From positions 8,768,110 through 8,832,109 of the forward strand of contig CM024177.1 of NCBI GenBank assembly GCA_013433145.1: 64,000 nt of DNA. The letters run 5' to 3'. Shown in pieces: positions 56,301 to 64,000 of the stretch; the stretch's first letter is position 1, and each line of letters starts with the position of its first letter. Source of the DNA: Ascaris suum (Eukaryota > Nematoda > Chromadorea > Rhabditida > Ascarididae). The notes beneath the pieces were generated by a model. The model was given only the letters and a program-made list of their open reading frames with translations, did not search any database and had not been told where the DNA came from. The translations under genes were made by a program, and so were the position numbers.

Positions 56301-59300
56301 GAAAATAGTAAAGAATAGAAGCAATTCAATTTTCAGCGATTATTTCCGTGATAGATGAAAAAAATAATGCTATATCGTATTGCACGCAAAAAATAGTCTA
56401 CAAAATGATATATTATACCATAAAAGAATTTTCGTTCTTTCTAGGAATTTGCATATGCAAAATGCATTGCAGCAATGCTCATTGATGCATATAGATATGT
56501 TTATATCTGCTATGCGTCTGTTCGTTTTGTCTGCCCGCTAATTTCAACTCAACAAGTCGTTAAAGCTAGAATTACAAAAACGAGCTGATAAAATCGGTAC
56601 CATAATTGATGTGTTTCCACACTGATCACTATAGCAAATTCGAGACTCATTATTCGGCTTGGAAAGGGCTATGTGCACTTAAATTTACTCAAAACTGACG
56701 TATTCCTGCCATGTTATGCATTTGCTCTTCTAGACACCTAAGCCCTTAAATATACGTCGTTAAAAAAATATAAAAAGTGGCACCCCCTTCCTTCCTAAAA
56801 AGCCCGCCTCGAATCTGCACTCACTGAGTGGAGTGCCCGGCAGAGTGGTGTACTGAGTCCAGAGAATAGCGAACAAGTTTAAGGTATAAGAATCATTATC
56901 AGCGGAGGAATGAACATTCGCTCAAATATATGCTATCACAGATTTTCCTCTACTATACACTTTCGTTATATCACTTACTTTAGAAGCAATTTTCGTGTCG
57001 AAACTTTTCAAGACCATAACCCCGCATTCCTCACGATTCGCTCATCGAAAAGGTCTCTATTCTGGAGCGTGGCATTTCATAATCCATGCCGCACTTCAGA
57101 GGCTCAATGCGGTAACTTCATATGTACCTATGTATGCTCGAAGTTGGCTTCAGATGTATTTATAGGCAATTGGACGCGTCCAAAAATATGCATAGATAAT
57201 ACATTTTAGTTTGGTCGAATTTCTGTTTGCATTGGCTGAATTGCAAAAACAAATGGAGATCGATGCTAGAGAAGTTAACAATGTATGCGCTTTTGTTTTC
57301 TGCTTACTAGAACAACTAGTTAGTTATGAGTTACTAAGAAATAATAAAGTAAATGGAATACTGCAGTCATATTTTGGATGAGCCAATCGTCATTATAAAT
57401 CATTCAAAAATGTACGTTCTTCTGTGCCTTAACTAATTTGAAACGAAATTAACCACTTCAATTGGTCGCAAGACGTATGCAAATTTTTTGCCCACTTTGT
57501 ATATTATAGAATATTGGTATAGAATATTGTATATTATAGAATAAACTCCATTTGAATAATATAGACGAACTTGAATATTGGTATGGGAAGTTGACTGATA
57601 ATTTCACTTATACTATCAAAGTTTATTTACCTGTTTGAAGCATTAAACCAACAAGGAGATAGTCAAATATATACATAGCATAAAATCGATATTTCTATAT
57701 GACTCACTATGAGTGCAAATCCGTATTATAAGCATATAGAAACTATTCACGTCACGGAAAATTTCTAACCGCCTTTAGCACATTTAAAATGTCGATGAAC
57801 TATTATGAGCCATTCATTATTAAATGGAAATTTACGCAGCTGATTCAATTTGATGCATTGATGTGTGAGACGATATGATTCCTCTCGTATGAATTTTTTA
57901 CCCAAGAAAAAATATTATATAGGATGATATTAAGGGAAAAATGCGGCTAAATCAAATTATGAAGATTATTGCAAATACAATAGGCTCACTAAATGAGCGA
58001 TTGCTGAAAATGAGCCGAATAGATGACGGCACTAGAATACAGCAGCAATATTTAGCACTTTTTATATCCTTTGATAATGATTGATAAAATAGTCTCTTTT
58101 AATATGAGGGAGGTTGATTTAGATTGCTCTATTGGAATTTATGGGTTATCATTGTTCGGCATCATCAAAACATTGTTGCATTTGTCTCCGTGTATGCATA
58201 TGAACGTTCATTATATGCCAATTAAATAGCAAATGCATGAGGCATAACGCAACTATTACTACTTTGATCAACAATCCATCCTAATTCTCGTAATTACAGC
58301 GTAAATTTTTAGCAAAATGACATAATATAGCACGCCGCGAAACGTGCTATCCACATTGGCACGTCATGCGTTTTTTTTAATTTCAGCTCGTTAAGTTAGT
58401 TGGTTGCCGTACTATCCTGTAAATTTTTTAACGCCACTCGACCAATTACTGACTATTGGTAATAACTTATATAAAACATGATCAACTGAATGAAGAAGAC
58501 AAGAGATCCTATAATATAGATTGCATTTATTAAATTTTTTTCATCGTAATATTTATGATTTAGAACTTGAAACTATCTGTCAGACAGATACATAAGTACC
58601 GCATTTCAAGAAAGTACTCTTCTGTTAAAAATAGAATAAAATCTTCAAATGCTGAAATGAAATTGCGCTGTACCTCCTACCTCTCCACTTTCGGCATCGC
58701 TTTCGCCTAGTATATCAGTAAACTTGAAAAATCATCATTTGCTGAACGGTTTGTCTGTGTGCATGAGCCAATGCACATGCTTGTCTAGCTCATTCTTTAA
58801 GCCAGAGATCGCAGAAATCTGTAGCCAAATATTATGAAGAATTGAGGTGGGTCTATGCCTCAGAACTCTTTTCTCGATTCATTAATTTCTCGATGAGTCA
58901 TAGAAGAATAATAATGAAATTTGAATATCAAGAGTTTTATAGCTCAATATGAACCAATTCAAATTCTCAATACTAGCTCTCAATTGCTGCCTAATTAAAA
59001 TTCTTCAAGTTTCATACTCTTCTAACCTAATTAGATTTGCAAAAATTGAATTTCTCGCCAATCGATCATTTTGGGTTGTTTTCGAAAAAATCTCACGCAT
59101 TCAGAAATAAATCAAATTGAGATAACAGCCAATTAAAGCAATAAAGACCGCATAAACGTAAAATGAAAGCTATCTTAACAGTGAAATAACAATTAAAATG
59201 GATGCCCTCTTTATAAACTCTTGGTCCATTTTTTTCTCACTCACCTATGCAGATTTTTATTAAAATGAGCTACTACCAACTTGAAAATGCCTTATAACTA

Positions 59301-59334
59301 AAACTTTTTGACTAGCTTAAGGAGCTCAACCTTC

Positions 59335-59378
59335 AAATAGTTTCCTGACCTCAGAGCAAAGAAGTCAGGAAACTATTT
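59335..59378. repeat. Perfect 15-bp hairpin, 14-nt loop
   Basis: AAATAGTTTCCTGAC (59335-59349) and its exact reverse complement (59364-59378) flank a 14-base loop. Pairing does not extend outward. Geometry is almost the same as at 49914-49960, with unrelated sequence. Confidence 0.95.
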
Positions 59379-62300
59379 TCCTGATCCTAGAAAAGGAAAA
59401 TAAGAAAATATCAATTTTCATTTATGTGGGCAAAATTTTCAACATACTGTGGCGAAAGCGTATGTTGCATATAATGCACTATTACAGGCTGTATTTTTGA
59501 AACTGCCAAATAAACTAACAAAGGAGTCACGCAAAATCGAAGCAGGTCATCGTATGTTTATAGCGGCTTTTTTTCAGTTATTCCATACTTGATATAGCAG
59601 GTTGTGGATTATAGGAGTGATATTCAGCCCGAGAATGTATAATGCCTGTCGAAATTGTGTGGAATAGTGGCGCCATCGATGGCCTTGTTGAGCATTTTGC
59701 CGCCTAAGGAATTCCTCACCGTCTGCGATTGCACATCATATGGGAAGGTGTCTTCTCAAAATGTTCTATTCGGCATTTACCTCATCCAGATCTAGAATTA
59801 TTGAAAACGCATATTTTAAAGGCATTCTTTTCGTCTATTTTCTTGAAAGAACGTAAGGAGAAAATTGGGAAACTTTTTCGAATATTCAAGTCATAGAATA
59901 TTTCCACAAGTGGGGTCATATTTCTTCGCTTTCAATCTGTTCGTCTGAGCTTTAAGGCTAGTAAGCTAAGTGCAGAAATCATTATTGTTATTTTGAGTAC
60001 TTTAAAGAGAACTTTATATAAGAAAACTGAGTGGCATAATTTGTTTTTATAATGCAATATATAGTTCTTCAACTGTTTATGAGTTGTGTTGCATTATACT
60101 TTCCCACATTACGTAGATATTACGCGATTCTTCTTATGTCAATGTTGTCGAATTGGCTGAGGTATTCGCACACATTAAAGTCCGGTACCCTGAAAGAAAG
60201 ATATTCTGATATTTTAGTCCACGATGTAATCGCTAATTTTCGTGGATACGAAAGAAAATTTTCAACTATTCAGAATATTTCATTTAGCGCCTCAAATTCT
60301 ATTTATTAGTCAATAATATTCGATCATTCGAACAATATAGACTACCATTTTTACCTTAGGCAAAACAACTGAATGAAACAATTGAGCTGAAACAGCAAAA
60401 ATTTCGATAAAACAACGCTTGACAATACAATGCCATAATTTTATTAATGCATTATGCGTGATATTTTCATGTATGCGACAAAACACATAAAACGATTACA
60501 TCATCGGAGTATTTTTATAGACGCATTTCTTTGAACGTCAAACACACCGCGCTTCCGGCACTTTTCATTGGCGTTGTTTAGCGTTAAAGCGGCTTCCTTT
60601 GTGAATTTTAATTGATTCAACGACGATATGCCATTGTAATTATGCAGATGTTTATGTCGTCGTCATGCTCACATTTATGAATGGCGCTTTTATTTATGCC
60701 CATTTGTTTGTGTTTAGGTATTTGCCTTTTATATTCCACCGACTACGCCCGACTTTTCATATCATATTAGAGAAGTTGATGAATTAGAAACCACTAATGT
60801 CAGGCATACCACCAGTTTTGGAAACGCTTCATCCCATCATACGAGGATATTTTAATTCTCTCCTTTAAAGTTTGATGTGCTGAAAATAACGATTTCATAT
60901 TTTCCAGTTTTTTCCAAGTTAGACTATAAAAATGAATCGCTAAGCCCGAAAATATATAGATTAATATGAAAGTTTTACAAAATTGAGGCGATTTCTTCAA
61001 ATGCATCACACTTGTACATCGAAGTCGAATCTGTTTGATTATTAGAATAATGAACGTTGCTTCGTTGTTTACCTCGGCAAGTATATGTGGATTTATAAGT
61101 AAATAAATACGGGTATTTCTAAATATATAAAAATTATGGGAAATATATTATATCGTTATTTTTTATTAATTTCAATGCATTTGTGAAAGGGATTTTCCGC
61201 TTGAAACGGATTTTCGGTTGAAGTAAAATTTCAATTCTTCAAAATTGCTATTAAGCGAAATTATTGCACTTAACGATATATAGTTAAAGTGTTACGTCAG
61301 TTTAGTTGCTGAAGAATTTACTGAATAACGTTCACTCCCGATTTGATGTTTTTGATGATCCACCTTTTTATTTTAATTCTTCATTCTTCTTCCACTCGAT
61401 GGAGTGATAAGCTTATTTAAGTGACCAACAATAAGGCATAACATATGCAAAAGTTCTGATATCATTAACAGAATCAAAAATTTAAATGGATTCTAGATTG
61501 ACTGTATTTGTTTCATCCATTGTCATATTTTACTGATTTCGAGTGCTTCCATCTGATAAACTCTATCGTAACCATAGAAATTCAATAATATCTAAATATC
61601 TATATCAATGAATAAAACATTTCACAATGATTCAATATCAATAGTTGTAATAAATATGATATGATTATGTGTATCGGTATGAAATACTACCGTATATACC
61701 GATCGAAAACAGAGTGAAATGCAATCCGGTTGTAAACATTCGTATGCAAGCAACAGGTGTTAAGTTCAACCGATCGGGCGAATACATCTCAGGTGACACA
61801 ATGCTATGCGAGAAATTTTGTATTGCACACACTTATGCACAATTTGCTGCATATGGAAATGTATAAATCTTAGCGGTACATTCTCTTCTACAGAAACAAA
61901 CAAACAAATCATTGGTGTGTACCGATGAAGTTTTTGAACACCGGGTGGTCGCCTTTAATAGTGAGTCAAAAAAGATTAGCACTGACCTCGCCCATTCAAA
62001 AATACACATCCGAGCAACTCAGATTTCGCAGATAATTATTCTCACAACTGTCACTTCCTTTTCATATTTACGCAGATATCTATAAGTTGCCATCAGTGAA
62101 TAGGCGTGAAAAATGATCTTAGTTATAACGACATCACCTATTTATAAATATAAACTATACACTTATATAAGTTGAACTTGATGATAGTATGATTGCAATT
62201 TGTACTTTTTGAAATCGATTTTTGATAGTGTTATAAAGATATTAACTACGTATGAGTAGATTTTAGGAATCATCTGTAATGAAATATTCACAAGAGATAG

Positions 62301-62531
62301 TAATAGAGCGCAATATTTCGATGCAATAATCATAGACTACAATTGTCTTCCTCTTAAGGTATACAGAAAAGAGAGAGAAAGGAATTTCTTTATTTTTGCA
62401 TTCTCTTTCTCACAACACCTTATTTTCTCACAACTTTCTCATATATTTCCTCATATCATTTTCTTCACGTTTGGACGTATGTATGGAATCAAATAATTTT
62501 GCTTCCCGTGTCCTAAGAAACCTATATTTAC

Positions 62532-62633
62532 CTTTCTTCCATGTCGAAGTGAAACTTCACACTTTTCAATAATTTCATCTCTCCATTGATGAAAATGACC
62601 ATCTGTTTTATCTTTGCATAATTTTATACCCAT
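62532..62633 (-). CDS. Candidate short coding exon, unknown product
   Basis: Thirty-four codons from ATG (62633) to AAG followed by a GTAAAT donor. The start MGIKLCK would fit N-myristoylation plus a cysteine for palmitoylation, and the rest is polar and helical (QWRDEIIEKCEVSLRHGRK). The same frame stays open upstream for about 60 hydrophobic codons, but there is no AG acceptor within them, so that part is probably not coding. No family recognised. Confidence 0.22.
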
Positions 62634-64000
62634 TACAAGTCCTTTCTTTATGCTTTTATTACTAATGGTTTTCCAGATGTAAATAACGACAATAGTGCAT
62701 GGAATGGGATAAATGGTATATAAAGGTATGATATAAAAGCCATATGTTATTCGATAAGGATGTCGAAACAGCACAGTAGAAATATGTTGGTATAAAGTAA
62801 ACAGAACGCATACAATCGATCATATTTGTCATGTGTGTATTGTTCTTCACATATGCGTTATATAAGCGTAAGTGGTCGGCAACCTTTTCGAGGATCTCTT
62901 TTCGATGGACAAGCAGATGCATTTTGGCCATAAAGACATCAAAAGCGTTCACTTATTAAAACACCTTTTTTGGAACAGCTGTGGCCGAGAAGAGCATCGA
63001 TTCCACATCTGTTTGAGATCTCATTTAAGAAAATAACGCCCGATTCCTCTCATTGTAGATCCTATTAGTGAAGAAACATTTTTTATGATGTGCATTCGGG
63101 GCAAAAGTCTGACTGAAATAGTTTAGCGTGAAATTCTAATAGCTTATTATCTGTTTTGCTTCTGAGTGCTTTTTACCTCTCACTTTGTGTAGCTGTTAAA
63201 TTTCAGGCGGAAGTGAAAGATAATGGAAACATCGCAAGTGAAAATCAAAGAAAGGCTAACTTTTTTTATCTATTCACTAACTGCGAGCGGTGGAAAATAA
63301 AAGCGATAGAGACAAAAAAATTCATTGGTACATATGATACATTACGATGATTAATAAACTCAATTCGGTGCATGTGATCGTTTCCTTTATAAGTTATGGG
63401 CAAATAACTGTGCTATCAAATTTACACATGCGGATTTGTTGTATAATTGGTTGAGAAAGTGGGGGAAAACGTGACAAATAAGTTGGCGAGCAATATGCTT
63501 TTTTTGATTGTGATGTAGGATATGTGCATCGAGATTATCGACTCCAACTTCAATGATTCCCGACTTCAAGTTACTATAAAGTTAGAAACATAACTGCGTA
63601 GCATATTCATCACTTCAATATGATGCATTCCGCAAAAGCAAATTTACAAAGACGAAGAGAAAAAAATTTGAGATTAAATTCGGAAGATCGATCAGTATAG
63701 CAACGAAACATTATTATTTTTGTCGAAAATTTATGAATCTGCTAATCTGATTGGAAATGATATGCTAAAAAACAGGCCAGGAAGGCTTGCGCTATATGTG
63801 CATTTGTATTTTATCGCAGCAAATCGACCGGTTACCCAACTATGCAAAAAAAAAACAACTAAACCATATTCCTTGTGAATGCAAACTCCAGCCTTTCTCT
63901 CTCCCCAGAATTGACCTAGTGTACTAAAATTGCCAGTTCCAAAAAAAAACCTAAACATTGAAACATACGTTTTCGCAAAATGGCATAACAAAAGTACATA

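Overview
The window is AT-rich eukaryotic (animal) genomic DNA. Protein-coding sequence is sparse and cut into short exons separated by introns of about 0.4 to 1.8 kb. The rest is intron or intergenic DNA with long (TA)n arrays, poly-G/poly-C tracts and small tandem repeats. Short pyrimidine tracts ending in TTTCAG, TTTTAG or TTTGCAG before many exons, plus the compact proteins, would fit a nematode, but nothing seen fixes the species. No prokaryotic gene, rRNA, tRNA or CRISPR array was seen.

Region 1 (about 1.08-2.22 kb, +) holds three phase-compatible stretches that may be the 3' part of an unidentified gene. Region 2 (3.55-18.36 kb, +) is the best-supported gene: a 14-exon INCENP (inner centromere protein, icp-1 in C. 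elegans) encoding 715 residues. I assembled it by following reading phase through 13 introns. The frame closes exactly, and the C-terminus is an unmistakable IN-box ending in the TSS motif that Aurora B phosphorylates. Region 3 (18.4-39.8 kb) has no gene I can support firmly. It holds three large (TA)n arrays, minisatellites, a diverged inverted duplication at about 36.6-37.8 kb and one plausible minus-strand first exon at 31.76-31.85 kb.

Region 4 (39.86-41.09 kb, -) is a two-exon gene for a small helix-loop-helix protein of the Id/Emc type (inhibitor of bHLH factors, no functional basic region). Exon 1 is secure and exon 2 probable. A plus-strand exon with consensus splice sites starts only 15-54 bp from its start codon, and a GC-richer block lies 1.4-1.9 kb upstream. 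Region 5 (41.4-64 kb) is mostly AT-rich intergenic or intronic DNA with three more (TA)n arrays, two perfect 15-16 bp hairpins of nearly identical geometry and a few isolated possible exons.

The two recognised genes are not known to share a pathway. INCENP scaffolds the chromosomal passenger complex in mitosis, and Id/Emc proteins titrate bHLH transcription factors. The random-ORF background at this base composition is high (many 60-130 codon ORFs by chance), so I relied on splice signals, phase and recognisable motifs and left out most open frames.
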